Source of the DNA: Maribacter sp.
GTDB lineage: Bacteria; Bacteroidota; Bacteroidia; Flavobacteriales; Flavobacteriaceae
DNA: 64,000 bases
Assembly (NCBI GenBank): GCA_011050675.1
Contig: DRFI01000010.1
Coordinates: 1-64,000, forward strand
Direction of reading: 5' to 3'
Shown: piece by piece, positions 26,249 through 35,187 of the stretch
How the letters are laid out: each line of letters begins with the position of its first letter
Position numbering within the stretch: position 1 is the first letter of the stretch
Notes under the pieces: generated by a model
Told to the model about the DNA's origin: nothing
Database searches by the model: none
Seen by the model: only the letters and a program-made list of their open reading frames with translations
Made by a program: the position numbers and the translations under genes

Positions 26249-27519
26249 TAAATATATTCTACTAATTTTCGGGTGAGCTCCCTTCTACTAAACTGGCCTA
26301 TATCATTAGATACCATCTGCAGTTCACCGTTCTGAAATTGTTCAAACCAACTTAAAAGTAGGTTTTTCAAAGCAATGTCATCAGAATGGTCAAATATGCG
26401 CCCAGTTTTAGTTTCTTTGACTATACCAGCAACTTCCCAATTTTCAGGACCAATCCCTAATATTGGTCGTTTTGCAGCCATATACTCAAATAACTTTCCT
26501 GGTATTATACCAATAGTTTCCTGTGAATCTATTTCTACCAATAATAAAACTTGAGAGGTCTTTTGATAAGCTAATGCTTCTTGATGAGAAACGTAACCAA
26601 CTATTTCAATATACTCATTCAGACCCACATCTTTTAAAGAAGCCAGTATTTCGTTACTTACTACACCAATAAACCGAATGCAAAGCTTTTCCCTAAAATT
26701 AAGATTTTCTTTTACCAATTCAGATAAGACTTTCCAAAGATTAATTGGGTTTCTGCCACTTAGTAGGGACCCTATATGTGAGATAGTGAATTTACTATCT
26801 AGCTTACTATTTGTCTCTTCAATATTGTCAAATCCATTAGTTATCACTAGAATTGGCTGACTCGTTATTTGTTGAAATTCTTGTTTTGTAGTCTTGCTGG
26901 TAACAATAATTTTATCCGCAGCATTTAAAACATCAGATTCTAACTTTTTATGTTTCTTTTCTGAAGATGAAGTCAGTTTAAGTTTTTTATGATAACCAAT
27001 AGTCGTCCATGGATCCCGAAAATCGGCAATCCAGTTTAATGAACGAGCTTCTTTTAAATAATATCCAATTAGATGCACACTATGGGGCGGTCCCGTAGTA
27101 ATAATAGTATCTATTTTTTCTTTTTCTAAAACTTCCTTTAAAAAACTAACCGAAGGATTAACCCAAAACTTTCGTGCATCAGGTATAAAAAGATTTCCGC
27201 GCACCCATAACAGTAGTTTCTCAAGAAAAGATTGATTCTTAGTCTGAATAATTCCTGAACTAATACGCTTGGTTTTCTTACTAGAAAACAAAGAAGCTAT
27301 ACGATATGGCTCCGTTATTTTATGCTTATAAATTTTTAAATCTGAAGGTATCTCTTGCAAAAAAGATTTATCCAATAAAGGATAATGTGGGTTTTCTGGA
27401 ATGTAAAGAACGGGCTCAATACCAAAGTCTCTAAAGTACTTTACAAATTTGAGCCAACGTTGAACTCCCGGTCCGCCAGCAGGTGGCCAATAATAAGTAA
27501 TGACCAGAACCTTTCTCAT
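26248..27519 (-). CDS. GT-B glycosyltransferase, family 4-like
   Basis: A 423-aa glycosyltransferase with GT-B fold. The N-terminal acceptor domain starts VITYYWPPAGGPGVQRW, a motif typical of GT4 enzymes of flavobacterial surface-glycan operons. The C-terminal donor domain has ISHIGSLLSGRNP and a PGKLFEYMAAKRPILG block, the usual E-x7-E-like sugar-nucleotide region. No membrane helix; likely associated with the inner membrane face. Both its ends are coupled by TAATG overlaps (upstream YfhO, downstream flippase). The sugar transferred is unknown. Confidence 0.9.
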   Translation of the reverse strand: MRKVLVITYYWPPAGGPGVQRWLKFVKYFRDFGIEPVLYIPENPHYPLLDKSFLQEIPSDLKIYKHKITEPYRIASLFSSKKTKRISSGIIQTKNQSFLEKLLLWVRGNLFIPDARKFWVNPSVSFLKEVLEKEKIDTIITTGPPHSVHLIGYYLKEARSLNWIADFRDPWTTIGYHKKLKLTSSSEKKHKKLESDVLNAADKIIVTSKTTKQEFQQITSQPILVITNGFDNIEETNSKLDSKFTISHIGSLLSGRNPINLWKVLSELVKENLNFREKLCIRFIGVVSNEILASLKDVGLNEYIEIVGYVSHQEALAYQKTSQVLLLVEIDSQETIGIIPGKLFEYMAAKRPILGIGPENWEVAGIVKETKTGRIFDHSDDIALKNLLLSWFEQFQNGELQMVSNDIGQFSRRELTRKLVEYI

Positions 27520-29954
27520 TATACTTCTTCTTCTTTTTTAGACCTCCAAAAAGAAAAACCTAATCCGCCGACTATAACAAGACCTAACAAAATAGTACTT
27601 GCTAAAGTAATTTTACTACCTACCTCTACTACATTAGGCTCAAACTTAAACTCTATTTTATGTTCTCCAGAAGGAACTTGAAGTGCTCTTAGTACATAAT
27701 TGACTTTGAAATAATCACTTTGCTTTCCATCGATATACGCGTTCCATCCATTTTTATAATACATTTCAGAAAAAACAACCACACCGTCGTTGCTGTTTTT
27801 AGAAGTATATGTCAAATGATTGGGTTCATAATCTACCAAAGAAATAGACGCCGTTGAATCCACCTGATATTCCAATGGTGATATATCTGCAAAATTTGAA
27901 GAATTAATAACCGCTATATTTTTAGTATCCAAACTGTCTAAAGCCATAATTTCCGAATCTGCATTAACTACAGGCTTCAATTGCGAGACAAACCAAGCAT
28001 TTCCATTAGCATTAGGATTTTCGATAGGAAAAGAATTTCCCTCTTGATCTTTTCTAATGACGTATTTAATATTCATCATATTTAAAATAGACAAGTTACC
28101 ATTGTATACATGAAAATCGAAAAGGTCTTGCATACCCGCTGGTTTAGCCGCATGGTAGCCAGTTATACTTTGGTGGAAATAAGCTGTTTTTGCTGAATCA
28201 AAACCATCGGTCTGATCAAAAACACGGAACACACCGTTATCTTCGGCAATTATTTTATCTGCTGCAGATTCTTGAAAAGGCTCTAACATTTTACGCTTAG
28301 ATACAAAATTGTCATTATTAACGTAACGTAAATCTATCCCAACTAAATCAACTACGACTAAAACTCCAATCGCAATAATCAAAAAATTCATTTTCATCTT
28401 CTCTTTCAAATACAACCAAATCAACAAAGCAGTACCAAGTGCAAAAGCTAATGAACGTAATAAGTCACTTGTATAAACACTCTTACGATCCAGTCGAAGC
28501 ATCTCTGGCAACTGCTCCAGTCCAGTCATTCGCAAATTATCATCTGCAGCACCCACAAAATGGAAAGCACCTTTAAATATGAAGAACACAACACCTAAGC
28601 CTAATATTATTGCAGCAGACAAAGTTAAAGACCATATTTTATCAGCTTGTGGAACTTTATCTTTAAACAATTTTTTCAAAGCTAGAATGGCCAAAATAGG
28701 CACACAAAGTTCTAGGACAATCTGTATAGAAGACACTGCTCTAAACTTATCGTACAATGGAAAATAGTCGATCATAAAATCCGTAAGTATGCTGAAATTT
28801 TTACCCCACGATAATACTAACGATAGTAAAGATCCAAATAGCAACCACCATTTATGTTTTCCCTTCACCAAGAATAGACCTAAAATAAACAAAAAGAATA
28901 TTACGGCTCCTAAATATGCTGGCCCCGATGTACCCGGTTGTTCACCCCAGTATAAAGGCAGACCGCTTACAAAATCTAAAGCACTAGATCTTGGCAAACC
29001 TTTATCTATTAAATAATTAAAAGATTTAGAATTTTCACCTAAATTTTCTTGGCTTCCCCCACCAAAAAGACGAGGAACAAATAAATTCAATGATTCTGTA
29101 ATACCATAACTCCAGTTAGTAATATACCCCTTACTTAAACCACCGGTATCTTCCTTTGTTGAACCATCTGGATTGATTGTTAATTCGCTTTTACCCCGTG
29201 TACTCCAATCGGCATATTCTTTGGTAGCCATTAACCCTGTAGCATTGGCTGCAATACCTAAAGTTACCGCCAACAATAAAATACCTACAGAGATAAAAAA
29301 GTGTTTTAGCTGTTTCTCCTTTATAGCGTAAATTAGATAAACCACGCCTAGCACTAGTACTAAAAGCATGAAATAATATGTCATTTGGTAATGGTTGGCT
29401 GTAATTTCCAAAGCCATTGCTAATGCAGTCAATACAAACCCCCAGAGATATTTTTTCCTAAAAACTAACACAATACCAGCTAATAGAACAGGTAAGTATG
29501 CCAAAGCATGCGCCTTCGCATTATGGCCGGCACCTAAGATTATAATGAGATAAGTCGAAAACCCAAATGCCAAAGCACCTACAATCGCTAGTTTAAAATC
29601 AACTTTTAAGCAGCAAAGTAAAATATAGAAACCTATAAAATATAGGAATAGGTAATCTGCAGGTCTTGGCAGAAAACGTATTACGCGATCTAATTTTTTA
29701 ATATAATTATGTGGGTAATTTGCTCCTAATTGATAAGTTGGCATACCGCCAAATGCACTGTTCGTCCAATAAGGTTCTTGATCTTTAGATTTTCTAAAAT
29801 CGTTCTGTTCTTTCGCCATACCCGTATACTGGGCAATGTCATGCTGGTACATAACCTTCCCCTGAAGTACAGGGCTGAAGTATGCCAATGCAGCAATTAT
29901 AAAAAATACAACAACAAAAAAATGGATAAAAAAGAACTTTAAGCCGTGCTTCAT
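27519..29954 (-). CDS. YfhO-family polytopic membrane protein
   Basis: An 811-aa membrane protein with about 12-14 helices in residues 5-560 and a C-terminal extracytoplasmic part (about 560-785) rich in beta structure, closed by a last helix near 790. The layout and motifs (YFSPVLQGKVMYQHDI start and a late VVFSEMYYKNGWNAYIDG segment) match the YfhO family of GT-C-like proteins implicated in glycosylation of lipid-linked or wall polymers. It is the first gene of the coupled operon with GT-B and flippase genes, so it probably acts on the same glycan. Confidence 0.92.
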   Translation of the reverse strand: MKHGLKFFFIHFFVVVFFIIAALAYFSPVLQGKVMYQHDIAQYTGMAKEQNDFRKSKDQEPYWTNSAFGGMPTYQLGANYPHNYIKKLDRVIRFLPRPADYLFLYFIGFYILLCCLKVDFKLAIVGALAFGFSTYLIIILGAGHNAKAHALAYLPVLLAGIVLVFRKKYLWGFVLTALAMALEITANHYQMTYYFMLLVLVLGVVYLIYAIKEKQLKHFFISVGILLLAVTLGIAANATGLMATKEYADWSTRGKSELTINPDGSTKEDTGGLSKGYITNWSYGITESLNLFVPRLFGGGSQENLGENSKSFNYLIDKGLPRSSALDFVSGLPLYWGEQPGTSGPAYLGAVIFFLFILGLFLVKGKHKWWLLFGSLLSLVLSWGKNFSILTDFMIDYFPLYDKFRAVSSIQIVLELCVPILAILALKKLFKDKVPQADKIWSLTLSAAIILGLGVVFFIFKGAFHFVGAADDNLRMTGLEQLPEMLRLDRKSVYTSDLLRSLAFALGTALLIWLYLKEKMKMNFLIIAIGVLVVVDLVGIDLRYVNNDNFVSKRKMLEPFQESAADKIIAEDNGVFRVFDQTDGFDSAKTAYFHQSITGYHAAKPAGMQDLFDFHVYNGNLSILNMMNIKYVIRKDQEGNSFPIENPNANGNAWFVSQLKPVVNADSEIMALDSLDTKNIAVINSSNFADISPLEYQVDSTASISLVDYEPNHLTYTSKNSNDGVVVFSEMYYKNGWNAYIDGKQSDYFKVNYVLRALQVPSGEHKIEFKFEPNVVEVGSKITLASTILLGLVIVGGLGFSFWRSKKEEEV

Positions 29955-29986
29955 TTGCTAAATAAGTAGTGTTTTTACAAAGATAA

Positions 29987-30241
29987 CTAGTCTAGCTCTT
30001 CAAAATCAATGTATTCACCTACTTTTTTAGAATCCGCCTTTTTTCTTGATGGTTTTTTATTGATGATAACATTCTCATCTTCCTGTTCATCAAAAGGGCG
30101 TTGATTATCAAAAGCTTCTCTAAAATGAGATTCTGTTTTCTTAGCAGCGTAGTTTAATATTTTTGGCGCAAATAACTTTGCCAAAAATTTTAGCAAGTAA
30201 TACACCAAAAGAATAATTAATATAGTTTTTAAAAAAGCCAT
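29987..30241 (-). CDS. DUF4834 family small membrane protein
   Basis: An 84-aa protein with one N-terminal helix (TILIILLVYYLLKFLAKLF) and a charged cytoplasmic tail ending GEYIDFEELD. The arrangement and tail match the Bacteroidota DUF4834 family of unknown function. It lies 32 bp upstream of YfhO on the same strand and may be co-transcribed with the polysaccharide operon. Confidence 0.8.
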   Translation of the reverse strand: MAFLKTILIILLVYYLLKFLAKLFAPKILNYAAKKTESHFREAFDNQRPFDEQEDENVIINKKPSRKKADSKKVGEYIDFEELD

Positions 30242-30328
30242 TTATTCTTACTTAAGATATATCAAAAATACAATTATCACGTTGTATATAAAGAATCATA
30301 CTATTAAAATAAATATAAAATCGTGTTC

Positions 30329-31417
30329 ATGAATAGTCTTTTTGCCTACTCTAAATCATATCAATACGTATTAAGTTTAATCTTTCTTCTACCTTTGGTA
30401 GGTTTTTCTCAATATACAGATGTAATAAATTCTAATAGACCAGGAGTTTCCGTTAGTGCTTATGCCGTTGGAAAAAATGTCGTACAGGCAGAAATGGGCT
30501 TATTTTACGAACAGCAAGATCATAGCCTTTTAAACACCCAATCTGATATTTGGGGTACTGATATTTCGTTGCGTTACGGCCTGTTGTTTGAAAAACTAGA
30601 ATTGAATTATGAAGGTACATTTCAGGACCAAGATATCACCTATTCTAATTTTGATTTACTAGCTAAAAGAAGAGATTTCTCAAGAAATCGCTTAGGATTA
30701 AAGTACCTTGTATACGATCCATTCAAAAACCCTGAAGCTAACAAACCAAATCTTTATAGCTGGAAGGCTAACAATAAATTTCAATTTAAAAATCTTATAC
30801 CAGCCGTATCTCTTTACGGAGGTGTAAACTTTGTACTAGGAGACAATCCTTTCTATATTGGAGAACCAACACTGTCTTACCGTGGTATGATTGCCACCCA
30901 AAGTCGCATAACTCCAAGATTTGTTTTAATTACGAACACTGCTTATGACAGAATAAGTACAGATGATCCAGAATTGAGTTATACTATATCATTATCTCAC
31001 GCATTTAGAAATCCGAAGTGGAGTGTTTTTGTTGAGCACCAAGGCATACAGAGTGATCGTTATGCAGATTTATTAATTCGTGGTGGTATCGCACATTTAA
31101 TCAAAGAAAATCTGCAACTAGATTTTAACATGGGTGCTAGTTTAAAAAATACACCTTCTCGTATTTTCTTCGGATTAGGTGGATCTTATAGAATGGATTT
31201 TCACAAGGATAGCTTTAAACCAATTGAAGACCAGGAAGCTGATCAAAATGGTGGCGCTATAGATAAGAAGGCCATGAAGAAGGATAAAAAGAAAAAAAAC
31301 AATGAAAAAGGTATCGGAGCAGAAGATATTGACTTAGGTCCTTCAAAAAAGCAACTTAAAAAATTAAAGAAAGCTGAAAAGAAAAAAAAGAAAGACAGTA
31401 GCGAGATAGACTTTTAA
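30329..31417 (+). CDS. Outer-membrane transporter-like beta protein
   Basis: A 362-aa protein if started at ATG 30329; a GTG two codons earlier is also open but less likely. It has a signal peptide (YVLSLIFLLPLVGFS) and then alternating beta strands (INSNRPGVSVSAYAVG, SLRYGLLFEKLELNYEG) that resemble the transporter family of the phenol-degradation MetA-pathway type, an outer-membrane barrel without established substrate. After about residue 290 comes a soluble Lys-rich tail (KKDKKKKN, KKAEKKKKK), which is unusual for a barrel end and probably faces the periplasm. Monocistronic. Confidence 0.7.
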   Translation: MNSLFAYSKSYQYVLSLIFLLPLVGFSQYTDVINSNRPGVSVSAYAVGKNVVQAEMGLFYEQQDHSLLNTQSDIWGTDISLRYGLLFEKLELNYEGTFQDQDITYSNFDLLAKRRDFSRNRLGLKYLVYDPFKNPEANKPNLYSWKANNKFQFKNLIPAVSLYGGVNFVLGDNPFYIGEPTLSYRGMIATQSRITPRFVLITNTAYDRISTDDPELSYTISLSHAFRNPKWSVFVEHQGIQSDRYADLLIRGGIAHLIKENLQLDFNMGASLKNTPSRIFFGLGGSYRMDFHKDSFKPIEDQEADQNGGAIDKKAMKKDKKKKNNEKGIGAEDIDLGPSKKQLKKLKKAEKKKKKDSSEIDF

Positions 31418-31505
31418 CTCGTAGCTTTCCCTTTCTATTTTTCATGTTCAACAGCTTTACTTTGTTGATTAATATTACTAATATTGGCACTTCTAAAGAA
31501 GTTCA

Positions 31506-32624
31506 ATGATCACACTACATGAAGCCAAAACGAAGCAAGACCTAAAACGTTTTGTAACCTTTCCTTTCTCACTATACAAAGACAACAAGTATTGGGTACC
31601 TCCTATCATCAAAGATGAATTAGAGAGTTTTGACAAGGGTAAAAACCCTGTATTTAAAGATGCCGAAGCATGGTTTTTTCTTGCTATGGACGAAGGCAAA
31701 ATAGTTGGTCGTGTAGCTGCTATTATCAATCACCTTGAAACAAATCAGCAAAATGTAAAGAAAATGCGTTTTGGTTGGTTCGATTTTGTTGACAATCCTG
31801 CAGTATCAAAAGCATTATTAGACAAAGTTGCCGAAATAGGCAAGGAACATAACCTAGAATACATGGAAGGACCCGTAGGTTTTTCTAACCTGGACAAGGT
31901 TGGTGTTCTCGTGGAAGGTTTTGACCATATTGGCACTATGATTACATGGTATAACCACGCTTATTACAAAGACCATTATGAAAATTTAGGCTTTGTAAAA
32001 GAAAAGGAATACATGGAAAATAAGTTTCCAGCTAAAAATGCAGACCCTAAACTTTTTACAAAATTAAATGATTTGGTAAAAAGACGTTACGGACTCAAAG
32101 AAGTAAACTTTACTAAAACGAAAGAGGTGATGCCAATGGCAGATGAAATGTTTGACCTCTTTAATGAAACTTATGCAAGTCTTTCTTCTTTTGTTCCAAT
32201 CACAGAAATACAGAAAGCATATTTTAAAAAGAAATACATCAGCTTTATAAATCCAGAATACATAAAGTTTGTAAAGGACAAAGAAGATAAATTAATTGCA
32301 TTTGCCATTGTTATGCCTGCATTCTCTGAAGCATTGCAAAAAGCAAAAGGTAAGTTATTTCCTTTCGGATTATTTCATTTATTGAAAGCCAAGAAAAATA
32401 GCAAAGATGTTATTTTCTACCTCGTCGGTATACACCCAGAATACCAAAACAAAGGAGTAACAGCTGTTATTTTCAATGAGTACCACAAAACCTTTAACGA
32501 CAAAGGAATTGATATGTGCTACAGAACACCAGAGCTTGAAGAAAACATTGCTATTAAGCAAATGTGGAAACACTTTGATCCTGTAATTTACAAACGAAGA
32601 AGGACCTACAGAAAATCACTTTAA
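31506..32624 (+). CDS. GNAT-like acetyltransferase, large flavobacterial type
   Basis: A 372-aa protein. The N-terminal part starts ITLHEAKTKQDLKRFVTFPF and continues KYWVPPI, a hallmark of a Bacteroidota family with an acyl-CoA N-acyltransferase fold. The C-terminal half holds a GNAT-like acetyl-CoA region (FYLVGIHPEYQNKGVTAVIF; motif A-type NKG). Some homologues carry unrelated labels in databases, which this sequence does not support. The substrate is unknown. A perfect palindromic terminator follows. Confidence 0.75.
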   Translation: MITLHEAKTKQDLKRFVTFPFSLYKDNKYWVPPIIKDELESFDKGKNPVFKDAEAWFFLAMDEGKIVGRVAAIINHLETNQQNVKKMRFGWFDFVDNPAVSKALLDKVAEIGKEHNLEYMEGPVGFSNLDKVGVLVEGFDHIGTMITWYNHAYYKDHYENLGFVKEKEYMENKFPAKNADPKLFTKLNDLVKRRYGLKEVNFTKTKEVMPMADEMFDLFNETYASLSSFVPITEIQKAYFKKKYISFINPEYIKFVKDKEDKLIAFAIVMPAFSEALQKAKGKLFPFGLFHLLKAKKNSKDVIFYLVGIHPEYQNKGVTAVIFNEYHKTFNDKGIDMCYRTPELEENIAIKQMWKHFDPVIYKRRRTYRKSL

Positions 32625-32636
32625 TAAAGCACAAAT

Positions 32637-32670
32637 AAAAGCCCGGAATCTAATTAGATTCCGGGCTTTT
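32637..32670. terminator. Bidirectional terminator
   Basis: A perfect palindrome with half-site GCCCGGAATCTAA, flanked by A4 and T4, between convergent genes. Confidence 0.85.
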
Positions 32671-32689
32671 TTATAATATCAAAGAGGTT

Positions 32690-33949
32690 TTATTCTCCCA
32701 TTGCAGCAGCAACAGCTGCAGACAATCTTTTATATGTACCGTTCTGTAAACGCTCACGAATAGCAGAGAATGCTGTTAACGTTTCTTCTACATCTTGCAA
32801 TGTATGCGTAGCAGTTGGTATTAAACGTAAAAGAATCAATCCTTTAGGTATAACCGGGTATACAACGATAGAACAGAAAATACCATGATTTTCACGTAAA
32901 TCTTTTACCAAAGCCATAGCTTCTGGAATACTACCATTTAAATAAACTGGCGTAACACAACTTGTTGTTGTACCAATATCAAAACCTTTTTCTTTTAATC
33001 CGTTTTGTAATGCATTTGTGTTCTCCCAAAGTTTAGCTTTAAGCTCTGGTTGGGTACGTAACATATCTAAACGCTTTAATGCTCCTTTTACATAAACCAT
33101 TGGTAATGATTTAGCGAACATTTGCGAACGTAAATTATATTTTAAGTAATCTATGATTCCTTGATCAGCAGCAACAAATGCACCAATACTAGCCATAGAC
33201 TTAGCAAACGTAGCCAAGTACACGTCAATACCGTCCTGTACACCTTGTTCTTGACCTGCTCCTGCACCAGTTGCACCTAGAGTACCAAAACCGTGCGCAT
33301 CATCAACCAATAATCTAAAAGTAAACCTCTCTTTTAAAGCTACAATCTCTTTTAAAATACCTTGTTCGCCACGCATACCAAAAACACCTTCAGAGATAAC
33401 TAATATACCTCCACCAGTTTGCTCCGCCATTTTAGTAGCACGCTCTAAGTTTTTTTCTAGACTTTCAGTGTTATTATGAACAAATGTAAAACGCTTACCC
33501 ATATGCAAACGCACACCATCAATAATACAAGCATGGCAATCTACATCGTAAACTATAATATCATCTTTAGTAACAAGGGCGTCAATAACAGACATAAAGC
33601 CTTGGTAACCAAAATTCAGTAAATAAGAAGCTTCTTTCTCTACAAAAGCAGCACATTCTTGCTCTAATTGTTCATGAAACTCAGTATGACCACTCATCAT
33701 CCTTGCACCCATTGGGTATGCAGAACCATATTCAGCAGCCGCCTCTCCATCAACCTTCTTTATTTCAGGAAGATTTGCCAAGCCTAAATAATCGTTGATA
33801 CTCCAGGTGATAACATCTTTTCCCTGAAATTTCATTCTATTAGAAATAGGACCTTCCAATTTAGGGAAAACAAAATATCCCTCTGCTTGTGAAGCCCATT
33901 TACCTAAAGGGCCTTTATTCGCTAAAATTCTATCAAATAAGTCTTTCAT
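32690..33949 (-). CDS. Alpha-oxoamine synthase, likely cysteate acyltransferase for capnine
   Basis: A 419-aa PLP-dependent enzyme of the alpha-oxoamine synthase group (with Kbl, BioF and serine palmitoyltransferase). Visible features: YLGLA near the N-terminus, MMSGHTEFHEQLE, the pyridine-contact DDAHGFG and the Schiff-base Lys in TFAKSMAS. It condenses an amino acid with an acyl thioester and loses CO2. In Flavobacterium a homologue is the cysteate-fatty acyltransferase of sulfonolipid synthesis. The adjacent cysteine-synthase-like gene upstream supports that job over threonine catabolism or biotin synthesis. It has its own -7 box, TACTTTTG, and lies after a terminator, so it can be transcribed alone. 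Assignment within the family is inference. Confidence 0.8.
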   Translation of the reverse strand: MKDLFDRILANKGPLGKWASQAEGYFVFPKLEGPISNRMKFQGKDVITWSINDYLGLANLPEIKKVDGEAAAEYGSAYPMGARMMSGHTEFHEQLEQECAAFVEKEASYLLNFGYQGFMSVIDALVTKDDIIVYDVDCHACIIDGVRLHMGKRFTFVHNNTESLEKNLERATKMAEQTGGGILVISEGVFGMRGEQGILKEIVALKERFTFRLLVDDAHGFGTLGATGAGAGQEQGVQDGIDVYLATFAKSMASIGAFVAADQGIIDYLKYNLRSQMFAKSLPMVYVKGALKRLDMLRTQPELKAKLWENTNALQNGLKEKGFDIGTTTSCVTPVYLNGSIPEAMALVKDLRENHGIFCSIVVYPVIPKGLILLRLIPTATHTLQDVEETLTAFSAIRERLQNGTYKRLSAAVAAAMGE

Positions 33950-33970
33950 TGTTTAATTTGGATCTGTCTG

Positions 33971-33978
33971 CAAAAGTA
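33971..33978 (-). promoter_or_regulatory. TAnnTTTG -7 element
   Basis: TACTTTTG on the minus strand, 21 bp before the acyltransferase ATG and just after the terminator of the upstream gene. Confidence 0.5.
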
Positions 33979-34015
33979 AATAATTTTGATAAAAATTCAT
34001 AATTATTTACAATGC

Positions 34016-34048
34016 AAAAAAGTGGGCTATAAACCCACTCTTTTTTTT
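34016..34048 (-). terminator. Terminator between the two sulfonolipid-type genes
   Basis: AGTGGG and CCCACT stems with a 7-nt loop, flanked by A and T runs. It may reduce rather than block read-through into the acyltransferase gene. Confidence 0.7.
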
Positions 34049-34067
34049 ATAATATTTTGAATACTAA

Positions 34068-35108
34068 TTATTTTATGTACTGAATCTCTTGTGTCTCCTC
34101 AACAGTATTATTATTCAAGAAACCTTGATCTTCCATCCACTGATCACTGTATATTTTACTCATGTAACGTGAGCCATGATCAGGAAAAATACAAACAACA
34201 TTACTATCCTTGTTAAATGTATTTAATTCATCTAGTTGCTTAATAGCTTGCATTACCGCACCACTTGTATAGCCTACAAAAATACCTTCTGTTTTGGATA
34301 TTTCCCTTGCAGTATGTGCACTTTCAGCATCAGTTACTTTGATAAATTCATCTATTGCACTGAAATCTGTAGCACCAGGAATCAAGTTTTTACCTAAACC
34401 TTCTATTCTATATGGATAGATTTCATTGGCATCTAATTTTCCGGTCTCATGATATTTTTTCAATACAGACCCAAAAGCATCAACACCAATAACTTTAATA
34501 TTTGGGTTTTGTTCTTTTAAGAAACGAGCAGTACCTGAAATAGTACCACCTGTACCACTACAAGCAATTAAATGGGTTATTTGCCCACCTGTCTGTTCCC
34601 AAATCTCAGGACCAGTAGATTTATAGTGTGCTTCCATATTCAGTTTATTAAAATACTGATTGATGTAAATGGAGCCTTTAGTTTCTTTATGTAATCTCTT
34701 AGCCACCTCATAATATGACCTTGGGTCATCTGCACTTACGTGCGCAGGACATACATATACTTTAGCGCCCATAGAGCGAAGCATATCTATTTTATCTGGT
34801 GATGATTTAGAGCTAACCGCTAATATACAATCGTACCCTTTAATGATACTTGCCATTGCAATACTAAAACCGGTATTACCTGAAGTTGTTTCTATTACTG
34901 TACTGCCTTCGGAAAGTAAACCTGCCCTCTCTGCCTGCTCAATAATATGAATCGCAATTCTATCTTTAGAAGAGTGACCTGGATTGAATGCTTCTACCTT
35001 GGCGTAAAAATTACCTGTAAGGTTTTCTGCTATTCTATTTAATTTAACTAGTGGAGTATTACCAACTAGTTCTAAAATATTGTTGTAAGCCCTGATCTCA
35101 TTTTTCAT
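34068..35108 (-). CDS. Cysteine-synthase-fold PLP enzyme, possible cysteate synthase
   Basis: A 346-aa fold-type II PLP enzyme if started at ATG 35108; the frame extends four codons to a TTG. The PLP Lys is in the NPGHSSKDR block (CysK-like), the phosphate/substrate loop is TSGNTG, and a glycine-rich [11 protein letters not shown] follows. Enzymes of this branch make cysteine or cystathionine, and related ones make cysteate from phosphoserine and sulfite. Its place directly upstream of the alpha-oxoamine synthase favours cysteate synthase. It could still be an ordinary O-acetylserine sulfhydrylase-like enzyme. A TAACTTTG -7 box lies about 58 bp upstream. Confidence 0.8.
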   Translation of the reverse strand: MKNEIRAYNNILELVGNTPLVKLNRIAENLTGNFYAKVEAFNPGHSSKDRIAIHIIEQAERAGLLSEGSTVIETTSGNTGFSIAMASIIKGYDCILAVSSKSSPDKIDMLRSMGAKVYVCPAHVSADDPRSYYEVAKRLHKETKGSIYINQYFNKLNMEAHYKSTGPEIWEQTGGQITHLIACSGTGGTISGTARFLKEQNPNIKVIGVDAFGSVLKKYHETGKLDANEIYPYRIEGLGKNLIPGATDFSAIDEFIKVTDAESAHTAREISKTEGIFVGYTSGAVMQAIKQLDELNTFNKDSNVVCIFPDHGSRYMSKIYSDQWMEDQGFLNNNTVEETQEIQYIK

Positions 35109-35165
35109 AAGGGGGATCAATGTTTAGTTATTTTTTAAAATCGAAATTTGTTAAAATTTCCGAGG

Positions 35166-35173
35166 CAAAGTTA
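35166..35173 (-). promoter_or_regulatory. TAnnTTTG -7 element
   Basis: TAACTTTG on the minus strand in the 79-bp gap between the oligopeptidase stop and the PLP enzyme start. Confidence 0.45.
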
Positions 35174-35187
35174 CCATTTTTTTTCCA

